Source: Spirosoma fluviale (lineage in GTDB: Bacteria; Bacteroidota; Bacteroidia; Cytophagales; Spirosomataceae). From it: a stretch of DNA of 37,382 bases. The translations under genes and the position numbers were made by a program. The first letter of the stretch is position 1. Every line of letters begins with the position of its first letter. The notes below the pieces were generated by a model, which did not search any database, was not told the origin of the DNA, and saw only the letters and a list, made by a program, of their open reading frames with translations. Positions 14,448 to 23,211 of the stretch are shown here, in pieces. The stretch covers positions 1 to 37,382 of the forward strand of contig CAMCYZ010000012.1 of assembly GCA_945885545.1 (NCBI GenBank). Reading direction: 5' to 3'.

Positions 14448-15608
14448 CTACCACACATACTTCCCATCCACGTGCGTATCTTTCCAGCTTTTAGAATTTG
14501 CCGAATCTATCACCGCAGCACAAACTTTCTGTGTTTGAAGTGCCTCCTCAAAAGTCGGAGAGCATTTTGAGCCGTCCTCCAAGCTTTTCAAGAAATCGGC
14601 TACTTGGTGCACAAAACTATGCTCCCAACCTATTCCGCAACCCGGAATCCACCAGTTTTTGATATACGGGTGGTCACCATCCGTAATGTGTATCGACCTC
14701 CAACCTCTGAGATTACTTTCGTCACGGTGATCAAAATATTCCAGACGGTTCATATCATGCAAATCCCACTTCAATGAAGCATCTGCACCATTTACCTCAA
14801 AAGTATAAAGTGCTTTGTGCCCACGAGCGTAACGTGTAGACTCAAAAAGCCCAAGCGAGCCGTTCTCGAAATGACAGTGAAAGAGACATGCATCGTCTAT
14901 TCCTACAGGTTCTACCTTTCCAGTTAACTGATGCATACGTTGTTTTACGAATGTCTCCGTCATGGCAGAAACATCGGTAATACCACCATTCAGCCACATC
15001 GCTGTGTCTATACAGTGAGCCAAAAGGTCGCCCGTTACACCAGAACCTGCAGCACCCACATCCATACGCCAAAGACCTTCGCCACCCTGTGGCAAGTCCT
15101 CGCTGATGGTCCAGTCTTGCAAGAAATTGGCTCTGTAGTGATAAATTTTGCCCAATTTACCTGAGTCAATAATATTTTTAGCGAGCGTTACCGCAGGAAT
15201 TCTTCGGTAATTGTACCAAACAGTAGTTTTTACTCCTGCCTTCTGAATTGCATCCACCATTTGTTGGCCCTCTTCCAAGGTCCTCGCCAAAGGTTTTTCG
15301 CACAAAATCATCTTACCGGCCGCTGCACAAGCCAAGGCAATCTCAAAATGCGAATCATTAGGCGTGCAAATATCCACAGCGTCAATGTCCTCACGGGCCA
15401 CCAAAGCCTTCCAGTCTGTTTCATACGACTCAAAATTCCACTGAGCAGCAAAAGCTTTCACTTTTTCTTCGTTTCTTGAACACACCGCCACCAATTTCGG
15501 CTCATATTGCAGTGCTGGAAAAAAATTATGTATTCTGTTGTAGCCGTTGGCATGAGCCCTGCCCATCAAACCTGTGCCTACCAAACCTATTCTTAGTTGT
15601 TTTTTCAT
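14448..15608 (-). CDS. Gfo/Idh/MocA-family NAD(P)-dependent sugar dehydrogenase
   Basis: The 386-residue cytoplasmic protein has a Rossmann GTGLMG (11-16), the family EKP motif at 104-106 (catalytic Lys105), and [11 protein letters not shown] (193-203) with His198 and Asp201 at the usual catalytic positions. Family members oxidise a ring hydroxyl of sugars, glycosides or inositols, often at C3 or C1. There is no Tat or Sec signal, so it acts in the cytoplasm, unlike the Tat-exported members common in Bacteroidota. It is the last gene of the carbohydrate locus, beside two TIM-barrel isomerases, consistent with an inositol-type or keto-sugar pathway. Confidence 0.93.
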   Translation of the reverse strand: MKKQLRIGLVGTGLMGRAHANGYNRIHNFFPALQYEPKLVAVCSRNEEKVKAFAAQWNFESYETDWKALVAREDIDAVDICTPNDSHFEIALACAAAGKMILCEKPLARTLEEGQQMVDAIQKAGVKTTVWYNYRRIPAVTLAKNIIDSGKLGKIYHYRANFLQDWTISEDLPQGGEGLWRMDVGAAGSGVTGDLLAHCIDTAMWLNGGITDVSAMTETFVKQRMHQLTGKVEPVGIDDACLFHCHFENGSLGLFESTRYARGHKALYTFEVNGADASLKWDLHDMNRLEYFDHRDESNLRGWRSIHITDGDHPYIKNWWIPGCGIGWEHSFVHQVADFLKSLEDGSKCSPTFEEALQTQKVCAAVIDSANSKSWKDTHVDGKYVW

Positions 15609-15624
15609 ATCTATTTTTTTGTAT

Positions 15625-15670
15625 CACTAAGTTTCTCAACGTTTTACGCAGAGTTCCTCTAAGTTATTTT
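15625..15670 (+). repeat. Intergenic repeat-like element of a second family
   Basis: The string contains CACTAAGTTTCTC, TTTTACGCAGAG and TTCCTCTAAG. From memory, very similar wording occurs between genes in many unrelated bacteria. It fills the gap between two carbohydrate genes. There is no second full copy in this window. Confidence 0.35.
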
Positions 15671-15687
15671 CTTACAAAATCGTTATT

Positions 15688-16719
15688 TTACTCTACCCAA
15701 CCGTGTTGTTTTCTTACCTGAATCATCGCAGCCAAAATATCGTTCCAAGTTTTGGGTTGGGTCATCACATCGTTGGCAAACATACAGCCATCCCAACAAA
15801 TATGCTTGAATGCCTTCGTCAGTTCTCCAGATTCATCTCTCAGCCAAAGACCAGCATCGTGGGCAATGTCTAGTTTACCATTCGGATCTGTAGCCAAGCA
15901 GTGGCGACCAGTTTTATCATGAGAACCCGTTCCGTGAACAGTTCCATCGTTTTGAGCTACATGAAAATCTATTGTCCAAGGACGAAGTGCAGCTGTCAGT
16001 TTTTTAAGTCCTTCCAAGAAAGTCTCTCTATCGCCCCACTGAAAATCTACAGGCAAAACTCTGTCCTCAGGAGCATTATAGCCCAACAAGTACAGTGTAG
16101 TATGCGACATATCTGCTTGAAATCCAAGTAATCCGGGTCTATCTACCATTTCCATGGTTTCGATTACTTTCTTCCAAGAGTGCATACCACCCCAGCAAAT
16201 TTCACCTTCAGCAGCTAAACGCTCGCCATAGTCAGCTGCTACATCACAAGCTTCTCTCCAAGTTTGGGCAATCAGTTTTGTGTTGGCAGCAGGGTCTTTC
16301 GCCCAAGCATCAGGACTCGAGGCAGAGTCAATCCTCACTATTCCGTTTGGCCTTAAACCCATATTTCGGAGTTTTTGACCTATTTCGCAGGATTTTTTTA
16401 CCATTTCTACGAAAGTCTTACGTTCGTCGGCAGTTCCCATGGCTGGGCCTCCCCAAATCGGAGCCACCAAACTTCCGATTTCTAAACCGTGTCTTGAAAC
16501 CTTGTCGGCCAATCTTTTTACGCCATCGTCTGATGTATCGAGGTCGTAATGGGGGTCAAAAAGGCCTAAATCAACGCCGTCAAATTTCACGCCGTCCACT
16601 TCAGCGGCGGCGGTCATTTCTAACATGGTGTCGAGGGCTATTGCAGGCTCCGAATCTGGGCCTTTTCCAACTATGCCTGGCCAGGTGGCATTATGGAGTT
16701 TTGGATAGTTATTTTCCAT
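15688..16719 (-). CDS. Xylose-isomerase-like TIM-barrel protein (sugar isomerase/epimerase family)
   Basis: The 343-residue cytoplasmic protein belongs to the AP_endonuc_2 superfamily. Probable metal ligands are Glu173 in EGEICW, Asp203/His206 in QADMSHT and a His in DFHVAQNDG (about 254). Family reactions include epimerisation, isomerisation, inosose dehydration and, in newer work, elimination from keto-sugars; which applies here is not visible. It sits between the Gfo/Idh dehydrogenase and the cupin, and with two other TIM barrels forms a set of three in this locus. It starts at ATG 16719; repeat copy E lies just upstream. Confidence 0.87.
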   Translation of the reverse strand: MENNYPKLHNATWPGIVGKGPDSEPAIALDTMLEMTAAAEVDGVKFDGVDLGLFDPHYDLDTSDDGVKRLADKVSRHGLEIGSLVAPIWGGPAMGTADERKTFVEMVKKSCEIGQKLRNMGLRPNGIVRIDSASSPDAWAKDPAANTKLIAQTWREACDVAADYGERLAAEGEICWGGMHSWKKVIETMEMVDRPGLLGFQADMSHTTLYLLGYNAPEDRVLPVDFQWGDRETFLEGLKKLTAALRPWTIDFHVAQNDGTVHGTGSHDKTGRHCLATDPNGKLDIAHDAGLWLRDESGELTKAFKHICWDGCMFANDVMTQPKTWNDILAAMIQVRKQHGWVE

Positions 16720-16759
16720 TTATATTTTTTATTTAAGATTATTCAATAATTTATTTTTA

Positions 16760-16804
16760 GAACACGGATGAAACAGATTTTACTGATTTACATTATATTT
16801 TTTT
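16760..16804 (+). repeat. Dispersed repeat copy E (inverted relative to F)
   Basis: GAACACGGATGAAACAGATT followed by TTACTGATTTACATTATA matches the repeat. It faces copy F across about 55 bp of AT-rich DNA, forming a large imperfect inverted repeat in the gap upstream of the TIM-barrel gene. Confidence 0.75.
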
Positions 16805-16859
16805 AAAATCAAGTTTTTAATAGAAAAATACCCCTATCAGAATCAAAAATAAACTAAAT

Positions 16860-16901
16860 AAAATCTGTGTTTATCTCTTCAATCTGTGTTATCTGTGTTC
16901 C
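16860..16901 (-). repeat. Dispersed repeat copy F (inverted relative to E)
   Basis: The minus strand reads GGAACACAGATAACACAGAT and continues to CACAGATTTT. It ends 5 bp beyond the stop codon of the cupin gene. Confidence 0.75.
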
Positions 16902-16906
16902 AATAT

Positions 16907-18109
16907 TCAAAACGATTCTACCACCAAATCAGGGTTTTTCGGCCCAAAATGCTTCAGAATCACAATCGGGTCTGTGCTCGATGGGTTCGAAATTACAACT
17001 CCGTCGTTGGCAGCTTTTTCGGTAATGAAAAACTCGTCGTTGGTCAATTGTCCATAGCGAATCAAGGCCGGAGTTTCGATGTCCCAAACGCCCATTTTGC
17101 CATGCCCTTGCATCACGATACAGCCATAAGCCGCCGAATCTTTAATGGTTACGGTTTGGCCAGGCAACACAGTCAATTCCTTGGCACTAAAGTCTTCAGA
17201 TTTGTAGCAAATCCAATTTTCTATGTATCCTTCGGCTTCCATTTCGCCCACTGCTTTTACTGGTTTAGGAAGCATGAAAAACTTCTCAACAATATTCGGG
17301 TCGGTGTTCAATTCCCAGTCAATTACGCTGACTAGTTCGTCATAATCGCCGATTTTATCTTTCGGTGTTCCTTTCCAAAGCAATTCTTCAGGCACAATAG
17401 CCTCATTTACAAGACTTTGATACATCGCAAAAATATCTGAGGCTTTCTGTGGCTCGTAGGTACATAAGCTACCTGGTGCATGCAATACACCCGGTGGCAC
17501 AAACCAACCTGTGCCCGGCTCGAGACGCTGAGCAGCCGAATAATTCGTAATTTTGTTATCGCCTTTGCTGAAATTCATCAAGCATTCCTTTATCTGCTCT
17601 TTGGTAGTTCCGGGAGTTATTCCAAAGAAAGTGTAAGGAAAATCGCCACCATGGTTGTTCAATTGTGGTGGAAAATAATAGGCCTCTGGTTTGCCATTTT
17701 GACCCACTAATGCTGCTTTTTCGTCGTTATGGTGAATATGATGCGGCAAAGGACCCATGTTATCAAAAAACTTGGAGTACATCGGCCAAGCTTTGAATTC
17801 GTTCCAAAGTCTTTCGCCTATGATTTCGGCACCGACTTCGTCAATGGCATCCTTTAAAGTTATTCTCTCGTTGTTGTAAACCACCATACTGAGTCCTTCA
17901 TTTTCGCCAGTAAGTGGACCGTTTTCGGCTGGTGTTGTTGATGAAAGCCAACGCTCATCTATGCCTCCACGAACGCCTCCAAGCACATAATAATCGTCGG
18001 GATGTAGTTTTATTCTACGACCGGGCACACAAAACGAACGTGGAACCCATGTTGGGGCTAATCTCAATATTCCTTGGCCTTGTTCTAGGGCATTTTTTAT
18101 ACTACTCAT
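16907..18109 (-). CDS. Cupin protein related to class I mannose-6-phosphate isomerase
   Basis: The 400-residue protein has a first cupin with PLPHHIHHNDE (His123, His124, His126, His127 as metal-ligand candidates), the segment GTGWFVPPGVLHAPGSL closing that barrel, and a second cupin-like C-terminal region (LPGQTVTIKDSAAYGCIVMQGHGKMG). This is the layout of mannose-6-phosphate-isomerase-like sugar isomerases, though the match is not close enough to assign manA. It would act in the cytoplasm on a sugar made in this pathway, probably with Zn2+ or Fe2+. The start ATG is unambiguous. A dioxygenase-type cupin is the alternative. Confidence 0.78.
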   Translation of the reverse strand: MSSIKNALEQGQGILRLAPTWVPRSFCVPGRRIKLHPDDYYVLGGVRGGIDERWLSSTTPAENGPLTGENEGLSMVVYNNERITLKDAIDEVGAEIIGERLWNEFKAWPMYSKFFDNMGPLPHHIHHNDEKAALVGQNGKPEAYYFPPQLNNHGGDFPYTFFGITPGTTKEQIKECLMNFSKGDNKITNYSAAQRLEPGTGWFVPPGVLHAPGSLCTYEPQKASDIFAMYQSLVNEAIVPEELLWKGTPKDKIGDYDELVSVIDWELNTDPNIVEKFFMLPKPVKAVGEMEAEGYIENWICYKSEDFSAKELTVLPGQTVTIKDSAAYGCIVMQGHGKMGVWDIETPALIRYGQLTNDEFFITEKAANDGVVISNPSSTDPIVILKHFGPKNPDLVVESF

Positions 18110-18233
18110 ACTTGAATTTTTGTTTAAATATATAATTTTTTAAGGATTGAATATTCTCTTTTTTTAGATATTTTTTTGCTTTTGTTTTTTCTTAACGGTG
18201 CGTACCTCGCAGGGCCGAACCTACTTCTTTCAA

Positions 18234-19262
18234 TCATTTAGTAACCTTCAAAGACACTTCAAACTTTCTTGATTCTTTTGGTTTTAAGAAAATCAATTCT
18301 CCGCTTTCTCTGGCTTGTTTTTGGCCGATGGGCCAATTGGTGCCTGGCTCTAAACCTGTTACATACTCCCCTTCACCGAAATGCTGCCAATTGGTGAGCG
18401 TGGGCAATTGAGTTTTATCAAATTCCATTTCTATACCAAAGTTAAGTTTTGGATTGAATAAGCCACATTTACATTTTCCATTTTTATCAGATTTCGGGAT
18501 TATCAAGGCCACTTCTTCGCCTCCGCCTGCATGACTTTCTAGTGGTGCTGGACAAGTTTTGAAATCATTGCCTTCTTTGAAAATCTTTGGATAATCCCCG
18601 CCAAATCTGGGCTTCCACTCTCCTTCCCAAAGGATTTTTGTACCTTCCTGCACAAATGGATAACCAAAGTTGAAATGATATAAAAGCATCAAGGGAGTTT
18701 CTGTATTTCCGCGATTGATTACTTCGTCTTCAATTTTTATCTCTGCTGAACCCAAATGACATGTAATCTTTCTTCTTAATTCCAGATTTGGACCAAATAT
18801 TTTGGATTCTTTGACGATTCCAGTGATACTCATTTCCATTTGTCCTCTGGCTATATCAGGCTGAATGATCGATTCAATTTCAGCAGGTAAATTACTTATA
18901 TTTCCATGAATTCCTCTTTCACCAAATTCGTCAGATTCTGGTCCGCCAACGTGTTGAAGTCCGCAGGTAGTCAACAAGCCTCCACCAAAAGTTCTCAACC
19001 AATTCAGTCCAATATCTGACAAAGTTTGTGGTGCAGGAATACCACCATGACTTAGCCAAGTGAGGCAATGTTGGTTATAAAAAGCCTCACCGATATCCAT
19101 TCCACGGTCAAAATTCACTTTAAAACGTAAACCAGAGCCTGTATTTATCCAAGCGATACGGTTTCCTCTTCCCACGCCATTATCGAGAACAGAGGTTTCA
19201 ATGCCGCCTATTTGGTGGTGGTTGTTGATATATTTGCTACTATTTTGGAACACGGATGACAC
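18234..19262 (-). CDS. DUF4432 aldose-1-epimerase-like protein
   Basis: The 342-residue protein resembles the DUF4432 branch of galactose mutarotase-like beta sandwiches: ETSVLDNGVGRGNRIAWINT, FKVNFDRGMDIGEAF, WLRTFGGGLLTTCGLQHVGGP and LLYHFNFGYPF. Such proteins bind sugars and may interconvert anomers or epimers; the activity of this branch is poorly known. The only start codon upstream of the conserved core is GTG at 19260-19262, inside dispersed repeat copy G; the next GTG is codon 30, within the conserved region. The N-terminus MSSVFQN is therefore repeat-derived. It lies between the alpha/beta hydrolase and cupin genes in one run of minus-strand genes. Confidence 0.85.
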   Translation of the reverse strand: MSSVFQNSSKYINNHHQIGGIETSVLDNGVGRGNRIAWINTGSGLRFKVNFDRGMDIGEAFYNQHCLTWLSHGGIPAPQTLSDIGLNWLRTFGGGLLTTCGLQHVGGPESDEFGERGIHGNISNLPAEIESIIQPDIARGQMEMSITGIVKESKIFGPNLELRRKITCHLGSAEIKIEDEVINRGNTETPLMLLYHFNFGYPFVQEGTKILWEGEWKPRFGGDYPKIFKEGNDFKTCPAPLESHAGGGEEVALIIPKSDKNGKCKCGLFNPKLNFGIEMEFDKTQLPTLTNWQHFGEGEYVTGLEPGTNWPIGQKQARESGELIFLKPKESRKFEVSLKVTK

Positions 19263-19290
19263 GGATTAAACTGATTTACACTTATTTTTT
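19247..19290 (+). repeat. Dispersed repeat copy G, overlapping the DUF4432 gene start
   Basis: GGAACACGGATGACACGGAT followed by TAAACTGATTTACACTTATT is the cleanest copy. It fills the whole gap between the DUF4432 start and the alpha/beta hydrolase stop, and its reverse strand encodes the GTG start and codons 1-5 of the DUF4432 protein. Confidence 0.85.
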
Positions 19291-20099
19291 TAATTATTTA
19301 ACAACCAACCACTTACCCTTTCATTAAAATCTTCCAAGTTTTCGAAATGGAAAATATGGCCTGCTTTTTCATATAAAAAAAGTTCGGCATTTGGAATGGC
19401 ATTCGTAACTTCCTCGGCCATCCAAACAGGTGTAAAAATATCTTCTTTACCCCCAATGACTAATGTTTTTTGACTTATTTTAGGCAAATCAGCCAAAGCA
19501 TCGTGGTTGATACACGCATGTGCCTGACCCACCAAGCCATGCAAAGGCTGCGGATTTGGGTCAAGATGGGCATTTTTTCTTCCCTCTGCTAAATCCTTGG
19601 CCACTTTTTCATCATCCCAAGATGCCTTAGAATAAATCAAAAGCTGAATATATCTCGAAAATTCTTCAGGATTTAGATGTGCTTTGCAAGCCATAATGTG
19701 CTGAAAAATACCTTTGGCGGTATTGTCGCACCTCGCCCATGGGCACATGAGTACTAAAGAATCCACTTTTTCAGGATGGCGAATGGCTAATTTTTGGGCT
19801 ATTGTGCTACCCATTGAACAGCCTATCACTTTCGCTTTTTTTATGCCTAAATTATCCAAAAGACCAGCATAATCATCCGCCATTTCGTCTGTACAATATG
19901 CTCCAGCGGGTTTATCGGACTTTCCAACTCCTCTGTTGTCACCTACTATACATCTAAAATGCTTCTCGAACTCGGCCAAATGGGGTTCCCAAACAGAACC
20001 CGGTGCCGTAATTCCCATAACTAAGAGTAGCGGTTCAGCGGTCAAATTGCCCCGCTCCTCATAATACATCATTATTCCATTAGTCTCTACAATTGGCAT
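19290..20099 (-). CDS. Alpha/beta hydrolase
   Basis: The 269-residue cytoplasmic protein has a complete triad: Ser95 in GCSMGS, Asp220 in GGKEDIFTP and His248 in KAGHIFHFE, with the oxyanion segment LLVMGITAPGS. It could be an esterase or lactonase; beside a sugar dehydrogenase a lactonase role is attractive but only inferred. It starts 1 nt after the stop of the TIM-barrel gene upstream, so the two are translationally close. Confidence 0.9.
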   Translation of the reverse strand: MPIVETNGIMMYYEERGNLTAEPLLLVMGITAPGSVWEPHLAEFEKHFRCIVGDNRGVGKSDKPAGAYCTDEMADDYAGLLDNLGIKKAKVIGCSMGSTIAQKLAIRHPEKVDSLVLMCPWARCDNTAKGIFQHIMACKAHLNPEEFSRYIQLLIYSKASWDDEKVAKDLAEGRKNAHLDPNPQPLHGLVGQAHACINHDALADLPKISQKTLVIGGKEDIFTPVWMAEEVTNAIPNAELFLYEKAGHIFHFENLEDFNERVSGWLLNN

Positions 20100-20100
20100 C

Positions 20101-20964
20101 TTATTTCAAAGCTGGAATTAAGTCATTTTTAATCCAATTACCGTCATGTAATGTCACATAATCAGGATCTTCTAATGCTTCGGGGCCTTCGTCTTCACAA
20201 ATAATCCATCCGCCGTAATTTATATCCTTCAACCATTGGGTGATTCCTACCAAATCCACTTTTCCGTTACCCATGATAGTCCACTCGGGTGTTCCATTCC
20301 AATCTTTATAATGAACGTGATTAATCAGGTGCTGATATTCTTTCATCTTTGCCAAAGGATCCATTTCACCATTGATAATATGGCCTACATCTGGCGTCCA
20401 GCCTGTTACTTTTTCGTTAAGGCTTTCCAAAACTATTCTGTAGTCTTCAGCAGTGCGAATAATAGAACTATGAGGTGAATTTGGATGATAACTACAGGCA
20501 ATTCCTTTATCATGAGCCCTTTGCGAAACTGCATTTACAATATTCACCAATGATTTTTGTCGTGTCTCTAAATCGTGTCGGCCAGTCGGAATTTGAACAG
20601 TATTCAATATGGCTTTCGGGAAATGTTCTAAAAGGGCGATGGCATTATCAGAAATTATTCTTTCCTCGGCAGTTTCTTCTTTGGCATTCCACTCTTGAGC
20701 CAACGCCAGAGCTGCCAATTCAATGCCATTTTCCTGAAGTTTTGCCGCCAAAAGGCCTGGGTCCACCAAGTCGCCCATCCAAGTGAATATGGGCTGAATA
20801 CCCGTAAAACCAGCTTTGGCGATGACTTCTATCATGTGGCCCAATCGGCCTTTGTGGGTTTCGCCATTGCCGGCCATGTACCAAGTGTACACTTCTGAAC
20901 CGAAGCGGAAGAGGAAGTCTTGACTGTGATTTTTATGATTTATGTGATCGTTTTGATTTTGCAT
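20101..20964 (-). CDS. TIM-barrel sugar isomerase/epimerase with inosose-dehydratase-like motifs
   Basis: The 287-residue protein is an AP_endonuc_2-type barrel. Probable metal ligands are His160, Asp192/His195 in PDVGHI, His218 in HVHYKDW and Glu257 in WIICEDE. The closing MGNGKVDLVGITQWLKDINY resembles IolE (2-keto-myo-inositol dehydratase), but the family is too diverse to call iolE. It lies in one block with the alpha/beta hydrolase. The N-terminus (MQNQNDHINHKNHSQ) is polar and probably unstructured. Confidence 0.86.
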   Translation of the reverse strand: MQNQNDHINHKNHSQDFLFRFGSEVYTWYMAGNGETHKGRLGHMIEVIAKAGFTGIQPIFTWMGDLVDPGLLAAKLQENGIELAALALAQEWNAKEETAEERIISDNAIALLEHFPKAILNTVQIPTGRHDLETRQKSLVNIVNAVSQRAHDKGIACSYHPNSPHSSIIRTAEDYRIVLESLNEKVTGWTPDVGHIINGEMDPLAKMKEYQHLINHVHYKDWNGTPEWTIMGNGKVDLVGITQWLKDINYGGWIICEDEGPEALEDPDYVTLHDGNWIKNDLIPALK

Positions 20965-20991
20965 ACTTGAACTTTAAAATATTTACGGCTA

Positions 20992-21378
20992 TTAAGGTTT
21001 GAATTTTTTATTTTGTAATCTACTAAAATTTAAGCTTCGTTCTCCAAAATTGATTAATAAGCCAATTTCAAGATTATATGCCTCTAAATAATTAATGGCC
21101 TGAGCGTAATGAACGTCTTCTAATTTTATTACCGCCTTTAATTCCACAGAAATTAATCCCTCAACTAAAAAATCAACTCTCCTGGTACCAATATGATGGT
21201 CTCGATAATAAATAGGCATATTGAACTCTCTTTCAAAAGGAATTTTTTCAATCAACATTTCAATTTCCAAAGCTCTCTGATATATCACTTCCTGAAAACC
21301 ATTCCCCAAAGAACTATGAACTTTCATAGCACAACCTATTATTTTACCGGTTAATTCTGAATACTTATAAGCAGTCAC
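20992..21378 (-). CDS. GxxExxY protein (PD-(D/E)XK-like)
   Basis: The 128-residue protein opens with LTGKIIGCAMKVHSSLGNGF and QEVIYQRAL, the GxxExxY family signature, followed by VDFLVEGLISVELKA, a PD-(D/E)XK-type catalytic pattern. The family's role is unknown; a nuclease-like core is the usual guess. It starts with GTG. It is unrelated to the sugar genes on both sides and interrupts them, so it looks like an insertion. Confidence 0.85.
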   Translation of the reverse strand: MTAYKYSELTGKIIGCAMKVHSSLGNGFQEVIYQRALEIEMLIEKIPFEREFNMPIYYRDHHIGTRRVDFLVEGLISVELKAVIKLEDVHYAQAINYLEAYNLEIGLLINFGERSLNFSRLQNKKFKP

Positions 21379-21467
21379 CTTATTCTAAAATAAAAATTCG
21401 AAAAATTGTGATTAAAAAAAGCAAATTTTGCAATCCAAAAAAAACATAAAAATCAAATAAGTCTCAG

Positions 21468-22322
21468 TTAAGACAATTGGTGCTTCTCGCACATCATTTT
21501 TATGAATTTATAGCCATTTTCTGCAATATCCCAGGGTGCATTGTATTCTCTCCAAACTCCTATGGCATTTGCAAAATCTGGGTCGTTTCTTGAGAATGCT
21601 TCTATGGTCAAATAGCCAGAATAGCCGATTTTTTTCAATGCTGAGAAGGTATCATCGAATTGAATATGGCCTTCTCCAGGAGTTCCACGGTCGTTTTCAC
21701 TGATATGTACGTGGTGCAAATATGGAGCTATGGTTTCTATAGCATTCCCAAATTTCTTTTCCTCCATATTGGCATGGTGGGTGTCAAACATGGCTCGTAC
21801 ATTTGGATGATTGGTTTCCTTTAAAAGCCTCGCCAACTGCTCCATGGTGTTGCAAAGGTAGCATTCGAAACGATTTAATGCCTCGGGACCGAGAACTATC
21901 CCCGCTTGTTGTGCATAATCTCCTGCCTGATAAAGCACCTCTGCAGCACGTTTATACTCTTCGTCCAAAGCTGGGTGTGCCTCGAAATGATTGTGAGCCG
22001 AATGAATAGGACCACAAAGTAAGGTTCCGCCTAAATCATGGGTCCTATCTATTGCAATCTTTATGGCATCAAGACCAGCAGCTCTTATGGAGGCCGAAGC
22101 ATTGATGGGATTGGTATCTTTCCCTACAACTGTAACCGTGGTAACATCCAATCCAAGATTCTTTGCATGTTGACCTACTTTTTTGCAATTTTCAGACTCC
22201 GCCCCGCCGACAAAAAACTCTACACCGTCGTAGCCGATTTTCTTGATTCTATCCAGTGTGGGAAACAAATCCTCCGTGACATTGGCCGTCCATGCCAATA
22301 CATTAAATCCAATTTTAACCAT
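21468..22322 (-). CDS. TIM-barrel sugar epimerase of the tagatose/psicose-3-epimerase type
   Basis: The 284-residue protein shows the four metal-binding positions of ketose 3-epimerases: Glu147 in LGPEALNRFE, Asp180 in FDTHHANMEE, His206 in HVHISEND and Glu241 in LTIEAFSR. HISENDRGTPGEG is the usual substrate loop. It could epimerise a keto-sugar at C3 or act as a hydroxypyruvate-isomerase-like enzyme. In this locus, beside a DUF1080 protein and a dehydrogenase, a 3-keto-sugar substrate is plausible. No signal peptide, hence cytoplasmic. Confidence 0.88.
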   Translation of the reverse strand: MVKIGFNVLAWTANVTEDLFPTLDRIKKIGYDGVEFFVGGAESENCKKVGQHAKNLGLDVTTVTVVGKDTNPINASASIRAAGLDAIKIAIDRTHDLGGTLLCGPIHSAHNHFEAHPALDEEYKRAAEVLYQAGDYAQQAGIVLGPEALNRFECYLCNTMEQLARLLKETNHPNVRAMFDTHHANMEEKKFGNAIETIAPYLHHVHISENDRGTPGEGHIQFDDTFSALKKIGYSGYLTIEAFSRNDPDFANAIGVWREYNAPWDIAENGYKFIKMMCEKHQLS

Positions 22323-22334
22323 TTCTTAGATTAC

Positions 22335-22371
22335 AGCTTTTAGCAGTTAGCTTTTAGCTAATAGCCAAGCT
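22335..22371 (+). repeat. Short low-complexity TTTTAGC repeat
   Basis: AGCTTTTAGCAGTTAGC followed by TTTTAGCTAATAGCC forms imperfect direct and inverted repeats of TTAGC in the 60-bp gap upstream of the epimerase gene. It may be an operator or leftover repeat. Confidence 0.35.
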
Positions 22372-22382
22372 TATTTTATATT

Positions 22383-23153
22383 CTACAAATTTTTAATTCT
22401 CATGTTTCGATACTGCACTTTCATCGGTGGCCCAACGTGCACCTGAACACCCAGAAGGCCTTTTGATTTACCGTTAACGGTATCATTATCAGTTACATCG
22501 CTCATCAAAATTCCGTTTACATAATGCTGCAATCTATTTCCTTTCACAACCAACCTGATTTCGTTCCAATCTTCGGCTTTGATTTTGGTCTTTAGTGCTT
22601 CATTTTCGCCCAATGAGCCAGTTACTTTAAGATCAGTCCAAGCATTTTTTGCCACTTTGGCTCGCACTTGTTCAGAGGTCATATTGGCACTTTGTACGTT
22701 TATTTCGGTTATTTGCCCTCTATAAGCCAAAGTTGTTCGTCCTCTTTCTTCGTAATTCTGACCTGTGTATCTATTTGCCCCATCGATGTCGGCTTGGTAA
22801 CCTTTCAAAGCATTGGGTACATCAGGAAATATCACACTTCTATAATTTATACCAGAGTTGCCTTTTTCTGTGATATTACACTCTGCTATTAGTTCAAAAT
22901 CAGCCGGTTCACCTCCTTGCCATGTCAAAAATGAATTGGTTTTCAAAAGAGTTTCTGGGGTGATTTCACCTACAATGCAGCCATTTTCAACTCTCCAATA
23001 TTTGGTATCGCCTGACCATCCTTTTAGACTTTCTCCATCAAAAATAGACTTAAATCCTTTTTCTAAATTTTGCGAAAAATTAGAAGTTTTACAACTAAAT
23101 GCTATCATAGCTGCAAAAAAAAGCACAGAATAAATCCACTTATTTATTTTCAT
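22383..23153 (-). CDS. DUF1080 (3-keto-disaccharide hydrolase family) lipoprotein
   Basis: The 256-residue lipoprotein (AMIAFSC, Cys21) has a concanavalin-like lectin/glucanase fold typical of DUF1080: FKSIFDGESLKGWSGD, YWRVENGCIVGEIT, FELIAECNITEKGNSGINYRS and DWNEIRLVVKGNRLQHYVNGI. Family members hydrolyse, or hydrate after elimination, glycosides oxidised at C3; that is established for some members, not shown here. It would act at the cell surface or in the periplasm. It has its own -7 promoter box. Confidence 0.88.
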   Translation of the reverse strand: MKINKWIYSVLFFAAMIAFSCKTSNFSQNLEKGFKSIFDGESLKGWSGDTKYWRVENGCIVGEITPETLLKTNSFLTWQGGEPADFELIAECNITEKGNSGINYRSVIFPDVPNALKGYQADIDGANRYTGQNYEERGRTTLAYRGQITEINVQSANMTSEQVRAKVAKNAWTDLKVTGSLGENEALKTKIKAEDWNEIRLVVKGNRLQHYVNGILMSDVTDNDTVNGKSKGLLGVQVHVGPPMKVQYRNMRIKNL

Positions 23154-23211
23154 ATCATTTTATTATTAGGTTTATCAAATGTCTAAGAATCGAGCTTGAG
23201 ATAGCTGTATT

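Noticed and set aside
16278-16736. 152-residue plus-strand ORF
   Set aside because: It is antisense to the TIM-barrel gene at 15688-16719, which has clear metal-site motifs.
20992-21378. GxxExxY protein as part of a defence system
   Set aside because: It stands alone among sugar genes; no partner helicase, methylase or restriction gene is present.
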